From Methanolapillus ohkumae (GTDB taxonomy: Archaea > Halobacteriota > Methanosarcinia > Methanosarcinales > Methanosarcinaceae), in contig NZ_CP131061.1 in the NCBI RefSeq assembly GCF_032594355.1, positions 682,001 through 746,000 on the forward strand: 64,000 nt of DNA, read 5' to 3'. This document shows, one piece after another, positions 25,402-34,862 of the stretch. The notes under the pieces are model-generated. The model worked only from the letters and a program-made list of their open reading frames with translations, made no database searches and was not told the origin of the DNA. Every line of letters starts with the position of its first letter. Position 1 is the first letter of the stretch. The position numbers were made by a program, and so were the translations under genes.

Positions 25402-26619
25402 TTGGATGAATTAACCAAACGGTATTTGAAAGTCAAATTTCAATCCCATTATAAATCCTTAGACCTTCGCCTTCCGCCCTCCTTTCTTCAACGGGAATGG
25501 GGATTTATTTCCTTTGATCCGATGCCGGAAGTCGTCATGAAGCGGCACAAATCGTTTGGCTCGTCCAATGAAGTGTCGGAATATCTCATCGGCATGGCAC
25601 CGGCGCATGCTTATTATTCTGTCGCGTATTATGAACGGCCGGGAGCGCCCCGGATGGACCAAAAAAATTGGCAAGGTGCCGACTTGATTTTTGACTTAGA
25701 CGCCGACCACTTGCCGGGCGCGAAGCGGACATATTCCGATATGCTCGACCACGTCAAGCAAGAATCCATAAAATTATCCGACTTTCTCCTTCATGATTTT
25801 GGATTTTCTGAAGAAAAAATCGAACTTGTGTTTTCGGGCGGACGTGGATATCACTTCCACATTTATGACCCAAAAATCGCAAAACTTGACAGCGCCGAAC
25901 GCCGGGAAATTGTCAATTATATCAGCGGCCGGGATCTGGATTTTAAATATTTTTTCCGGGAAGTCGGAATGGCCGGAGACGCCGGCGCGGGGACATCCGA
26001 ATTTAAGGGAATGCGGAAGATTCCGACCAAATGGATTTTGGAAGGGTATGAAACCGGGTGGGGCAAGAGGATTTCCGGATATGTGACAGAGTATTTGCAG
26101 ACCGAAGTGAAAAAAAACAAAAAGGAAATGTTTAAAGATTTAAAGGAAAATAAAATTGCCGGAGACACAACCTTGAAAAAGTTAGCGGCATTTGCCGCGG
26201 ATGAAGCGCTTTTGAATGAAATTGCACAAAAAGGACGCCTGGATTTTCCGGTGAAAGATTTTAAAACCATTATTGAATATATTATCCAAAAAACCGCCGC
26301 TGACTTGGGCGTGGATGCCGGCGCCAGCGTGGATGAGCCGGTGACGGGCGATATTAAACGTTTAATCCGGTTCCCGGGATCGCTTCATGGCGGTTCGGGT
26401 TTTGAGGTTCAAACCATCCCGCTTTCCCGGCTGCCGGATTATGAACCGTTGACCGATTCGTTGGCCTTTGGGGACAAAATGACCAAAGTAAGGATTTTGC
26501 GCCCGTTTTCGTTTGAATTAAAAGGACAAAATTTTTCCGTGGAAGAAGGACCGGCGGAATTGCCGGAATATGCTGCCGTTTATTTGATGTGCCGTGGAGT
26601 GGCAAATTATGGATCTTGA
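25402..26619 (+). CDS. priS: DNA primase small (catalytic) subunit
   Basis: 405 aa, usual length. Catalytic acidic motif FDLDADH (about residues 97-103), SGGRGYHFHIYD, and the RFPGSLHGGSG motif are all present. It initiates RNA/DNA primers together with PriL, which is not in this window. The start is TTG at 25402 with GGGGGA 8 nt upstream. Its stop overlaps the start of gins51 by 11 bp, so the two replication genes are coupled. It diverges from rqcH across 238 bp. Confidence 0.96.
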   Translation: MDELTKRYLKVKFQSHYKSLDLRLPPSFLQREWGFISFDPMPEVVMKRHKSFGSSNEVSEYLIGMAPAHAYYSVAYYERPGAPRMDQKNWQGADLIFDLDADHLPGAKRTYSDMLDHVKQESIKLSDFLLHDFGFSEEKIELVFSGGRGYHFHIYDPKIAKLDSAERREIVNYISGRDLDFKYFFREVGMAGDAGAGTSEFKGMRKIPTKWILEGYETGWGKRISGYVTEYLQTEVKKNKKEMFKDLKENKIAGDTTLKKLAAFAADEALLNEIAQKGRLDFPVKDFKTIIEYIIQKTAADLGVDAGASVDEPVTGDIKRLIRFPGSLHGGSGFEVQTIPLSRLPDYEPLTDSLAFGDKMTKVRILRPFSFELKGQNFSVEEGPAELPEYAAVYLMCRGVANYGS

Positions 26620-27436
26620 TAAAACGCTTGAAGAGATTAAACAAACCGCCCGACGTGAGCGGGGACGCGACTTAAAGCCGATTCCATCGGATTTTTATGA
26701 AACCGCCGCTGCCGCCGTTAAAGAACTGGAAGCGGAGATGATCAAAAACGGGCGGCCACGTTCCGTGGAATATAAAATGCTTGAAGATGAGTTGTCCAGC
26801 ATTGTTTTTGATATCGAGACCGTTTTTATGAAACGGGTTGGAAAAATTGTGGAGCGGGCAACATCAACTGCTTTTACCAATTCCAAAACCGGCCTTTTGA
26901 AAAAAGACTACGACAAATTGCTTGCGCAAGAGCGGGTTCTTTATGAAAAAGTGTTGTCGGCGATTGGGGAGTCGCGTGACAGCATGATTTCGGAAATTAC
27001 GGATGATCATGACGCAAGTGCCGCATCCAATACAAATTCTAAAGATGCCGACAAAAAAGCACCGCCATCCGACAAACCCAAAGACTTGGAAAAGAAAATG
27101 TCTTCCGGTCCGCAACCCGCTTCCAATTCGGGGGCTGCGCCACATCTGCCGGTGGATTCATCGGCAAATATGATGTCCGGATCTGTTTCCAAATCAGCTC
27201 CTCCCGTTTCTTCTCCGTCCCAAAAGCCGGAATCTTCCACAAATATTATAAATGAGAAATACGTTTCAGTCCGAATATTAAAGGATTTACCAGAATTCAT
27301 GGGCGAGGACAAACGCACATATCGGCTGCATGAAAATGAGGTTGTACAGCTGCCTCATGCCAATGCGCAGTTGCTGATTAAGCGCGGTGTCGCTCTCCGT
27401 ATTCCCGGCAGTTCCGAAGGCAATCCGGAGTCTTAA
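26609..27436 (+). CDS. gins51: GINS complex subunit GINS51
   Basis: 275 aa. The helical A domain (about residues 1-130) is followed by a long Ser/Pro/Lys-rich linker (about 135-220) and a small C-terminal B domain (VRILKDLPEFMGEDKRTYRL...). This A-linker-B order and the position directly after priS are typical of archaeal GINS51. GINS is part of the replicative helicase complex with MCM and GAN/Cdc45-like proteins. The linker is longer than usual. The ATG at 26609 lies inside the priS 3' end. Confidence 0.93.
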   Translation: MDLDKTLEEIKQTARRERGRDLKPIPSDFYETAAAAVKELEAEMIKNGRPRSVEYKMLEDELSSIVFDIETVFMKRVGKIVERATSTAFTNSKTGLLKKDYDKLLAQERVLYEKVLSAIGESRDSMISEITDDHDASAASNTNSKDADKKAPPSDKPKDLEKKMSSGPQPASNSGAAPHLPVDSSANMMSGSVSKSAPPVSSPSQKPESSTNIINEKYVSVRILKDLPEFMGEDKRTYRLHENEVVQLPHANAQLLIKRGVALRIPGSSEGNPES

Positions 27437-27607
27437 TTGATTGCGGATGTGCGTCTTAAAAGAGTCAACCATTTTTTGGGAAAAATCAATTCATTTGATG
27501 ATTTTTGATTTTTTTGTCTCTTTTTCCGGCAACGGATCCTTTTATTATTTATTGATTCCATGAGAGTTTATTCTCGTGAGAATATCAGGAATCGCAGGTG
27601 AAGTATC

Positions 27608-27886
27608 ATGAAAATGCCAAAGAAAATTAACACTTATTGCCCGTTTTGCAAAAAGCATTCGGAGCATGTTCTTGAAAGAGTCAAGAAAGGAAAAGCTTCT
27701 TCCTTGACCATGATTGCCCGTCAGAAAAAAAGACAAACCGGTATTGGTAACGCCGGTAAGTTCTCCAAAGTCCCCGGAGGCGACAAACCGACCAAAAAGA
27801 TTGCGTTAAAATACAGATGCAGTCTTTGTAAGAAAGCGCACCAGCGCCCGGGATTCAGAGCCAAGAAATTTGAATTTGTGGAATAA
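27608..27886 (+). CDS. rpl44e: 50S ribosomal protein L44e (eL42)
   Basis: 92 aa with the zinc-binding cysteines CPFC and CSLC and the GGDKPTKKIALKYRC segment typical of eL42. AGGTGA lies 6 nt before the ATG at 27608. The stop TAA is followed after 13 nt by rps27e, a standard archaeal pair. Confidence 0.97.
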   Translation: MKMPKKINTYCPFCKKHSEHVLERVKKGKASSLTMIARQKKRQTGIGNAGKFSKVPGGDKPTKKIALKYRCSLCKKAHQRPGFRAKKFEFVE

Positions 27887-27899
27887 GGAGTTGAAAAAT

Positions 27900-28085
27900 A
27901 TGGATTATACAAACCGCCCAAAAAGCAGATTCTTGCGTGTCAAATGTAACGACTGTGAAAACGAGCAAATCATCTTCGGAAGTGCCAGCCGAAAAGTCGT
28001 CTGCAATGTCTGCGGCCGCACCCTTTCGGAATGCACCGGTGGAAAATCGGTCATTACAACCCACATTCTCGAAGTTTTAGAATAA
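27900..28085 (+). CDS. rps27e: 30S ribosomal protein S27e (eS27)
   Basis: 61 aa zinc-ribbon protein (CNDCENEQIIFGSAS..VVCNVCG). AAGGAG lies 9-10 nt before the ATG. The last 17 codons and the following terminator are duplicated about 246 bp downstream. The genes that often follow in euryarchaea (aIF2-alpha, nop10) are missing. Confidence 0.97.
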   Translation: MDYTNRPKSRFLRVKCNDCENEQIIFGSASRKVVCNVCGRTLSECTGGKSVITTHILEVLE

Positions 28086-28112
28086 AACTTTAAAAATTAG
28101 ATTTAAAATCTT

Positions 28113-28145
28113 GTTTGAACCATTTTTTGGTTCAAACTTTTTTTT
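28113..28145 (+). terminator. Hairpin plus T8 terminator of rpl44e-rps27e
   Basis: GTTTGAACC and GGTTCAAAC form a 9-bp perfect stem with a 7-nt loop and are followed by eight T residues. It lies 28 nt after the rps27e stop and has full bacterial intrinsic-terminator form. Confidence 0.7.
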
Positions 28146-28198
28146 ATTTACGGATACATTATCCATTTTTTTATAAAAAATCATTTTAATTGTGGTGC

Positions 28199-28275
28199 AG
28201 CCTCAATTCGCGAAGCGAATTCTTATCATCTTTTTCTATTTTTACTGAAAAATTCCGAAGCGAAGCGAAGGAATT
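28199..28275. other. Two small palindromes built on GAAGCGAA
   Basis: AATTCGCGAAGCGAATT, and AAATTCC...GGAATTT bracketing GAAGCGAAGCGAA, form two stem-loops. They lie between the original and duplicated rps27e ends and may have taken part in the duplication. Function unknown. Confidence 0.45.
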
Positions 28276-28279
28276 TTTG

Positions 28280-28400
28280 AATTCACCGGTGGAAAATCGG
28301 TCATTACAACCCACATTCTCGAAGTTTTAGAATAAAACTTTAAAAATTAGATTTAAAAATTAAAATATTGTTTGAACCGATTTGGTTCAAACTTTTTTTT
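28280..28400 (+). pseudogene. Duplicated 3' end of rps27e with its terminator
   Basis: About 80 bp from CACCGGTGGAAAATCGG through the stop and ATTAGATTTAAAA repeats 28036-28110 almost exactly (GAATTC here replaces GAATGC). The hairpin follows again, with the same GTTTGAACC/GGTTCAAAC arms but a GATTT loop, then eight T. No start codon or 5' part is present, so it is a fragment. High identity means the duplication is recent or kept by conversion. Confidence 0.85.
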
Positions 28401-28617
28401 GTTTTTCCAAAACAGTACGATATTTTTTATTGTTTTATTTACTTTAGTCATGATTACAATTTCTGCTGTCATAATTCAGGCAGAGTATCAACAATATACG
28501 TATTTTTCATACGTTGCGAAGAAAAATAAAAAAAAGAAGATATTCTTCTTTTCTTTTTTTAAAATAAATTTAAAATCAAAATTTGAACCAAAATTCAAAC
28601 CGGAAATTAAATCAAAA

Positions 28618-28968
28618 TTAAAGTTCTTTGGTGTTTTTCCAAACACCGTGAATGTTGCAGTAAGCCAGCGCGCCAAGGGCTTTGAAGTCGTCGAGTTTGA
28701 CTTTGAATTTGGCAGATGGGTCGGTAAACGTCGGCGCAAGATCTTGGCGGCCAAGGTAAATGACCTGATTTGTTTCTTTTTTGATACCGTAAAGCTCAAT
28801 CCAAACGATATGATGCTCAACGGTGTTGGGGTGCGGAACTTCTTTTCCAACAGTGACAAGCACAAGCGTCTCATCTTTTCCACCATGGTTTTTCAAGATG
28901 TCAATTATCGGGACGTGTTTTTCCTTTCCTTCTGTTTCAGGCGCTTTAAAGAGAGTTGTAAAATCCAT
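28618..28968 (-). CDS. Superoxide reductase (class II, neelaredoxin-like)
   Basis: 116 aa, the length of the single-iron superoxide reductase without the desulforedoxin domain. The iron ligands are visible as the EKHVP segment, HP and EHH in the middle, and CNIHG near the C-terminus. It reduces superoxide to peroxide without making oxygen, a common defence in anaerobes. A strong GGAGG site precedes the ATG. Upstream lies AT-rich DNA with a 62-bp tandem repeat. Confidence 0.93.
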   Translation of the reverse strand: MDFTTLFKAPETEGKEKHVPIIDILKNHGGKDETLVLVTVGKEVPHPNTVEHHIVWIELYGIKKETNQVIYLGRQDLAPTFTDPSAKFKVKLDDFKALGALAYCNIHGVWKNTKEL

Positions 28969-29159
28969 ATTTTTTCCTCCATTTGTTTGAAAAAAAATTA
29001 AACAAACATTAAGAAATACAATTACTTATTAATAATGATTTCTATTAATAATATCTTAATTCATAAGCATGAAATAAATATCATTAATTATCTTATTTTT
29101 ATTATATTAATTATGGAATCTTATTAAACCTTTTCATCTAAAATAAAATATATACAATC

Positions 29160-29284
29160 ATTTCAATTGAGTTCATGTCCATTTCATGTGAATTCATGAT
29201 TCACTTCATATGAATTCATGAATTTCAATTGAGTTCATGTCCATCTCATGTGAATTCATGATTCACTTCATATGAATTCATGAT
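29160..29284. repeat. Two tandem copies of a 62-bp unit with nested palindromes
   Basis: The unit starts ATTTCAATTGAGTTCATG and contains several TTCATGTGAATTCATGA and TTCATATGAATTCATGA half-sites. The two copies differ at about one base. They lie between divergent genes (superoxide reductase and a membrane-anchored protein), so a cluster of regulator sites is plausible. The rest of 28969-29357 is AT-rich without genes. Confidence 0.65.
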
Positions 29285-29357
29285 CCATCTCATTATAGAT
29301 TTAACCCATTCAAATTTATCCCTCAAAGAACAATAAAAAATTAAAAAGAGGAAAAGT

Positions 29358-30035
29358 ATGCGTGTTGGAGCTCAGGAAAAAATAATATTGGTTATTTCCA
29401 TATTTGTGATTGCGCTGGCTCTTATTTTTACGGCTTTTTTGGAGACCGGAGTTTTAAATCCAAAACCGGCATTTGGTCCCGAAATGGTTCAAGTGAGGGC
29501 GCCGCCTGGATTTCATGATGTCAAAACGTCGGAATTTTTCATTGAAAATGAAACTTCCGGCGGTGGTAATAATGTTTTGGGATATTCCGGGTTTTATGCG
29601 TATGTGACTTATGAAGATCAACTCACCCCAACGGAATTGGAATTTTGGGAAATGCCGCTTTCCGATATTTTTCATTTTTTTCAAAAACCGGGGAATTGGA
29701 TGAAACCGCCCGGGGACAATCCGAATAATGAGCCATCCGGCGTTGCTTTTATAAATGTGACGAACACAATTTCATCCGGCAGTGCCAATGAAATGGCGGC
29801 CGGTCTTGCCGACATGCATTTTATCCGGTCCGGCAACGACAGCCGTTTTGTTATGAAAGATTCCGTCAATTCCATGCCTGGATACCGCTACGCTTACACA
29901 ATTCATGAATCCGGCAAGGATGTTTTTGTCTGCGGATACATCTGGACGGTCGGCAATATTGTGGTGACGGTGGACGGAGTCAATGTCGATTCCAAACCAA
30001 TGAAACTTCTGGCGAAATGTGTCCGGTTTGAATGA
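29358..30035 (+). CDS. Membrane-anchored extracytoplasmic protein, unknown
   Basis: 225 aa with one N-terminal transmembrane or signal-anchor segment (about residues 9-30, IILVISIFVIALALIF) and a hydrophilic outside domain with NVT and NDS sequons. It is not recognised as a known family. GAGG lies about 9 nt before the ATG. It stands alone on the plus strand, with 121 bp to the next gene. Confidence 0.7.
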   Translation: MRVGAQEKIILVISIFVIALALIFTAFLETGVLNPKPAFGPEMVQVRAPPGFHDVKTSEFFIENETSGGGNNVLGYSGFYAYVTYEDQLTPTELEFWEMPLSDIFHFFQKPGNWMKPPGDNPNNEPSGVAFINVTNTISSGSANEMAAGLADMHFIRSGNDSRFVMKDSVNSMPGYRYAYTIHESGKDVFVCGYIWTVGNIVVTVDGVNVDSKPMKLLAKCVRFE

Positions 30036-30156
30036 AAAAAGATTTTTGTAAATGTTTGTAAATGATTTGTATATAATTTTATTAAATATTTAATATTTTA
30101 TATTGATAAAAGATATATAACAAAACATATTTTTTTTATTTAAGGAGGTTTCTCAA

Positions 30157-30453
30157 ATGTTTATCGTACTGGCTCAATTCAAAATAAAACCGGGAACGAA
30201 GGATGAATTTATCCGGCTGGCCGGCCCGCTCGTAATGGGAAGCCGGGCCGAAGTCGGCTGCCTCAGTTATGAACTCTTTGAAAGTACCGAAAGAGAAAAC
30301 GTACTTATTATTGTTGAAAAATGGATCGACCGCGCCGTTTTTGAAAACCATGTCGCAACAGCCCATTTTGAAATTTTTGGAAAAACAGCAGGACCGCTCT
30401 TAATTGAAGAAAGAGATGTTCGAATGTATCCGGCCTATGAAGAATGCCAATAA
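30157..30453 (+). CDS. Antibiotic-biosynthesis monooxygenase (ABM) family protein
   Basis: 98 aa dimeric ferredoxin-like fold, YgiN type. The FIVLAQFKIKPGTKDEF start, the GCLSYELFES segment and EKW..RAVFENHVATAHF are typical. Family members act as quinol monooxygenases, heme-degrading enzymes or small-molecule oxygenases; the substrate cannot be told here. A strong AAGGAGG precedes the ATG, and a TATA-like ATATATAAC lies at about 30112. Confidence 0.85.
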   Translation: MFIVLAQFKIKPGTKDEFIRLAGPLVMGSRAEVGCLSYELFESTERENVLIIVEKWIDRAVFENHVATAHFEIFGKTAGPLLIEERDVRMYPAYEECQ

Positions 30454-30630
30454 CAGGCAGGGATGTTTAAAATTAAAAATTGAAAAAAACAGATCGTTTT
30501 TGAAAATTATTTGATTTTACTTACTGATCAGGATTTCAAGGTTTTGACGGATTTTTTCGCTGTTTTTTTTCATTATTTTTTTGTCTTTCTCGTTTTTTTC
30601 ATTTTTCTCAATTTTTTCGTTTTGATTTTT

Positions 30631-31074
30631 TTAATAGAAAGTGTTTGGCGTCTCTGTGACGTTTTCAAATGTTTTGGTCCGTCCGTCCGGATAAACTAAA
30701 GTCAGCAAATCTACCGGGCTTCTCAGCGGACAAGAATCATGAAGGTAATAAACTCCGCTCACTCGGGATGCGTTATACAATTCCACAACGGATGTGTTGC
30801 TGTTCACGGATTTAATTTCATGGTCCGGAAATCCGACCAAAAAATCTTCAATAAACGGATCCAAATTCCGGCTGCCGAAAAAGAAAATGTAAATATGGGT
30901 CAAAGCACCGACATTATATTTGATTTCAGCGGTAGCATCTGTTTCATGAAACGTGATGGTCATTTCGGAAACATCCAAATCCGTTTGAATATCCGCATAA
31001 ATGTGATTGGATGCAAGAAAGATCAAAAGAACGGAAAGCAATAAAAAAAGAAGAAGAAAATGCGTCTGTTTCAT
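30631..31074 (-). CDS. Secreted or anchored protein of unknown function
   Basis: 147 aa with a clear N-terminal hydrophobic segment (LLLFLLLSVLLIFLA) followed by ADIQTD, as in a signal peptide. The rest is beta-rich (TITFHETDATAEIKYNVG). Two NTS/NVT-type sequons are present. Not recognised. It is convergent with the ABM gene across a T-rich interval. Confidence 0.6.
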   Translation of the reverse strand: MKQTHFLLLFLLLSVLLIFLASNHIYADIQTDLDVSEMTITFHETDATAEIKYNVGALTHIYIFFFGSRNLDPFIEDFLVGFPDHEIKSVNSNTSVVELYNASRVSGVYYLHDSCPLRSPVDLLTLVYPDGRTKTFENVTETPNTFY

Positions 31075-31239
31075 GATGCCAAAACCGTCCTTTCAATCAT
31101 TCCAATTCCGAAAAATTAAAAATTTTAAATATTTTTTCAAAAAACTCAAATTCCAAAGAAGTCACAATTCTATTTTAAGTTATTTTATCAAAAAATATTT
31201 TCCGGCAATAATCACATTTTTTAATTCATTCATTTTTAC

Positions 31240-31325
31240 AATTCATTGTTTGTTTTTATTGTGTTTTTATTGAACTTTTATTGTGTTTTTATTGAACTTT
31301 TATTGTGTTTTATTGACTTTTATTC
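31240..31325. repeat. TTTTTATTGAACTTTTATTGTG tandem repeat (about 3 units)
   Basis: Units of about 20 bp with TATTGTGTTTTTATTGAACT repeat three times with small losses. The interval 31075-31633 holds nothing else recognisable except an AT-rich promoter zone before lonB (TATA-like TAATTATACC near 31566). Confidence 0.6.
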
Positions 31326-31633
31326 TTTTTCTTTTTTGCGGGGATATTTTCGCGTTACGGTCAATTTTTAAATTTTTCCACAAAAACCAGGAGACCGGCT
31401 TTTAATATTTCAAAAATTGCGGTTGTTTTTCTTTTTTTAAATTTGTTCTTTTGCCATCCGGTCCCCATCGTATTAAAAACAAGATGTTGCAGCATTATTT
31501 GATAAAGGGAGCGGAAAATAAAAAAGTTAAATTCTTATAGGGAATACTCTTTATTAAGTACACCATAATTATACCATAAATTAAAATAGATTTACGGATT
31601 TCAACTTTTTTTTAAAAATAATATGTGATAACA

Positions 31634-33610
31634 ATGGATCGTTTCAAAGGACTCACAAAATGCATGGCGGAAGACGGGAACTCCACCGGCGTGCAAAACC
31701 CGGAAGAGAATCCTTCCAATTCCGAAAATGTTCAAATAAAAGACATTCCCAACGATAACGAAAATATTGAATTGGGCATTCAATTTAAAAACACGGGAGA
31801 AATTAATGTTCCGCCGCTTCTGATTGATCAAATTTTGGGACAGGAAGACGCGGTTGAAATCGTTAAAAAAGCGGCCAGCCAACGGCGTCACGTCATGATG
31901 ATCGGAACACCGGGAACCGGAAAATCTCTTCTCGCAAAAGCGATGGCGGAACTTCTGCCCAAAGAGGAACTGGAAGACATTTTAGTCTATCCCAACGCCG
32001 AAGACAACAACAATCCGCGCATTCGCCGCGTGCCGGCCGGAAAAGGCCGTGAAATTGTCGCTGCCCACCGTGCTGAAGCCCACAAAAAATCGCAATCTAA
32101 AACCATGATCATGTTGGTTCTTATGGTTGGAATCATGCTGTATGCTGTTTTGACCAATTCCATTTTAATCGGTGTTTTCATCTGTCTTTTGCTGATGACG
32201 TTTGGACGGCAATTCATCGGGCGGGATGACGCGCTCATTCCCAAATTGCTGGTGTCCAACTACAACAAACAACATGCGCCTTACGTCGACGCAACGGCGG
32301 CGCACGCCGGCGCACTTCTCGGCGATGTCCGCCATGACCCATTCCAGTCGGGAGGTCTTGAAACCCCGGCGCATGACCGGGTGGAAGCCGGAGACATTCA
32401 TAAATCGCACAAAGGCGTTTTGTTTATGGATGAAATCAATATCTTGGGCATTGAATCCCAGCAAAGTTTATTGACGGCGCTTCAGGAAAAAGAATATGCG
32501 ATTACCGGGCAGTCTGAAAGAAGTTCAGGTGCCCTTGTCAAAACCGAACCCGTTCCCTGTGATTTTATCATGGTGGCGGCCGGAAACGTCGACGCGCTTG
32601 AAAAAATGCATCCGGCGCTTCGTTCCAGAATTAAAGGATACGGTTATGAAGTATACATGCGCGACTCCATGCCCGACACTCCGGAAAACCGTGACAAATA
32701 CATTCGGTTCGTGGCGCAAGAAGTCATGCGTGACGGCCGGATTCCGCAGTTTGACGAAGACGCGGTCAAAGAAATCATCCGGGAAGCCAAGCGGCGTTCC
32801 GGAAAGAAAGGTCATTTGACGCTTCGTTTAAGAGATTTGGGCGGCTTGGTCCGTGTAGCCGGAGATTTAGCTGGCGCCGACGGCGCGCCTTACACCACTG
32901 CAAGCCATGTGTTGCGTGCCAAAAAGATTTCCCGGTCCATTGAACAGCAATTGGCGGACCGGTACTTGGAAAATAAAAAAGATTACGAATCCTTCTTGCG
33001 GGGCGGCAGCGAAATCGGCCGTGTCAATGGCCTTGCGGTCATTGGCGGCGATTCAGGAGTCGTCCTTCCGATTTTGTCGGAAGTCACTCCGTCGCTGTCC
33101 GGTTCCGAAGGAAACATCATTGCGACCGGCCAACTTAAAACAATTGCCCGCGAAGCCGTGAAAAATGTTTCGGCCGTGATTAAAAAAGTCACCGGAAGAA
33201 ATATCGAGGCGATTGACATCCACATTCAGTTTGTCGGAACGTACGAAGGGGTGGAAGGGGACAGTGCATCCATTTCCATTGCGACCGCCGTCTTGTCCGC
33301 ATATGAGAAAATTCCGGTGAATCAAACGGTGGCGATGACCGGATCTTTGTCGGTTCGCGGAGATGTTTTACCGGTTGGCGGCGTGACCTACAAAATAGAA
33401 GCTGCGGCCCAAGCCGGCATTAAAAAAGTAATCATTCCCAAATCCAATGAATTGGACGTGATGATTGAAGATGCTTACAAAGACGTGATTGAAATCGTGA
33501 CGGTTTCTTCCATCACCGAAGTTTTGGAATATGCACTGGTGGACAGTCCCAAAAAGGACGCGTTCCTGAAAAAATTAAAGGAAGCTTTAAAACCGGAACC
33601 GGAAGAGTAA
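31634..33610 (+). CDS. lonB: Archaeal membrane-bound Lon protease (LonB)
   Basis: About 658 aa, typical for LonB. A GQEDAVEIV sensor, Walker A GTPGTGKS (about residues 94-101), an inserted membrane part with two hydrophobic helices (about 155-195), Walker B VLFMDEIN, and the C-terminal serine protease domain with GDSASIS and a lysine in GGVTYKIEAAAQAG are visible. It degrades misfolded proteins at the membrane in an ATP-dependent way. The start could also be GTG at 31625. Confidence 0.96.
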   Translation: MDRFKGLTKCMAEDGNSTGVQNPEENPSNSENVQIKDIPNDNENIELGIQFKNTGEINVPPLLIDQILGQEDAVEIVKKAASQRRHVMMIGTPGTGKSLLAKAMAELLPKEELEDILVYPNAEDNNNPRIRRVPAGKGREIVAAHRAEAHKKSQSKTMIMLVLMVGIMLYAVLTNSILIGVFICLLLMTFGRQFIGRDDALIPKLLVSNYNKQHAPYVDATAAHAGALLGDVRHDPFQSGGLETPAHDRVEAGDIHKSHKGVLFMDEINILGIESQQSLLTALQEKEYAITGQSERSSGALVKTEPVPCDFIMVAAGNVDALEKMHPALRSRIKGYGYEVYMRDSMPDTPENRDKYIRFVAQEVMRDGRIPQFDEDAVKEIIREAKRRSGKKGHLTLRLRDLGGLVRVAGDLAGADGAPYTTASHVLRAKKISRSIEQQLADRYLENKKDYESFLRGGSEIGRVNGLAVIGGDSGVVLPILSEVTPSLSGSEGNIIATGQLKTIAREAVKNVSAVIKKVTGRNIEAIDIHIQFVGTYEGVEGDSASISIATAVLSAYEKIPVNQTVAMTGSLSVRGDVLPVGGVTYKIEAAAQAGIKKVIIPKSNELDVMIEDAYKDVIEIVTVSSITEVLEYALVDSPKKDAFLKKLKEALKPEPEE

Positions 33611-33954
33611 CTCTTCCGGTCTTGTTTTTAAATACGGACTTTTTTTGTAATATTTTTAGAATCGGGTGCAAGTATGTGCAGCGATATGCTAAAAAATAAA
33701 AAACAAATTAATAAAAAAATATTTAATTAATTTAAAATCAAAAAACAATGATGAGATTCATTGTTTTATTTTATTCAAATTATTATTTTTTCAATTTTTT
33801 TTCAATATTTTTCATTTTTCCGTATTCTGTTTTTTTAAATTCATTATTATTTCATGTTCAAGTTTTTTTCAAAAAATGAAAAAAATATCGTTGTATTTGA
33901 ATAGATAAATAAAAATTTGAAAATAAATAAATCAAAAATTGAAAAAATGAAATT

Positions 33955-34090
33955 GAAAAAAGCAAAATCGATATGATAAAATTGAAACGGTAAAATCGAA
34001 AAAAACAAGATCGAAAGACAAAATCGAAAAAAGCAAAATCGATATGATAAAATTGAAACGGTAAAATCGAAAAAAACAAGATCGAAAAAA
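33955..34090. repeat. Low-complexity AAAATCGA repeat zone
   Basis: AAAATCGA-type units alternate with GATATGATAAAATTGAAACGG; a block of about 56 bp occurs twice (33961-34017 and 34034-34089). The interval 33611-34181 contains no gene that I can support; it is AT-rich throughout. Confidence 0.65.
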
Positions 34091-34181
34091 GCAAAATCGA
34101 AAAGATAAAATTGAAAAAAGAAAAATCGAAAAAAATAAAAAACCAAAAATAAAAAATGGAAATATAAAAAAATAAAAAGGA

Positions 34182-34376
34182 TTAAGATTGTGGTTTTGCA
34201 ATCACATAGCTGACTAAGCAGATGGCAACGCCCACAAAAGTGGCGATAAACTGCTGTGTGTTGCTGGAGTAGTCAAAGTTGATGAAGTCCGTACCAAACG
34301 CGTACCAGGCAAAAATAATAATGGCCAAGATTGACGTTCCGACTAATGTGTAACCCATTTCTTTAAGTCCGATCAT
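34182..34376 (-). CDS. Small two-helix membrane protein, unknown
   Basis: 64 aa with two hydrophobic segments (about residues 9-28 and 41-60) joined by a short polar loop containing FDYSSN. Not recognised as a named family. It lies isolated between repeat zones, with its stop (TAA) beside an A-rich tract. Confidence 0.6.
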   Translation of the reverse strand: MIGLKEMGYTLVGTSILAIIIFAWYAFGTDFINFDYSSNTQQFIATFVGVAICLVSYVIAKPQS

Positions 34377-34671
34377 TTTGAATCACTGTCAATAACAAAG
34401 AGTCAAAATTTAAATATTTTATCCTATTTTGGGAGTAATTCAGGTTATGAATTATATAAAATTATACGAATATAATAAAAAACTGAATATAAAATAGAAA
34501 AACTATAAAAATAAGAAGATAGAATGACAAAGTTATAAGCAAAGAAAAGAATTAAATGCAAAACGTCTTTTAAACCTAAAACTTTTAACACTTTTCATTT
34601 TCAAACATATTCATGTAAAATTTGAATAAAATTTTACGGAAATGTTTTTTGCATTTATTAATTTATCAGTT

Positions 34672-34862
34672 TATGCATTACGATTTACACATTACAGTTT
34701 ACACGTTATGATTTAAATATTACAGTTTACACGTTATGATTTACATATTAAAGTTTACACATTACAGTTTACACGTTATGATTTACATATTACAGTTTAC
34801 ACATTACAGTTTACACGGTATGATTTACATATTACGATTTACACATTACGATTTATTGCAGT
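34672..34862. repeat. 14-bp minisatellite ATTACAGTTTACAC/GTTATGATTTACAT
   Basis: About thirteen units of 14 bp alternate between two variants: ATTACAGTTTACAC and GTTATGATTTACAT. There are no spacers and the unit is too short for a CRISPR array. It lies about 200 bp upstream of tldD. The rest of 34377-35056 is AT-rich with no genes seen. Confidence 0.75.

Noticed and set aside
33847..34201. Phe/Ile/Ser-rich open frames on the minus strand
   Set aside because: They translate the A-rich AAAATCGA repeats and have no start signals or protein-like composition.
34672..34862. Possible CRISPR array from regularly spaced repeats
   Set aside because: Units are 14 bp, contiguous and without unique spacers, and no cas genes are nearby. 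It is a minisatellite.
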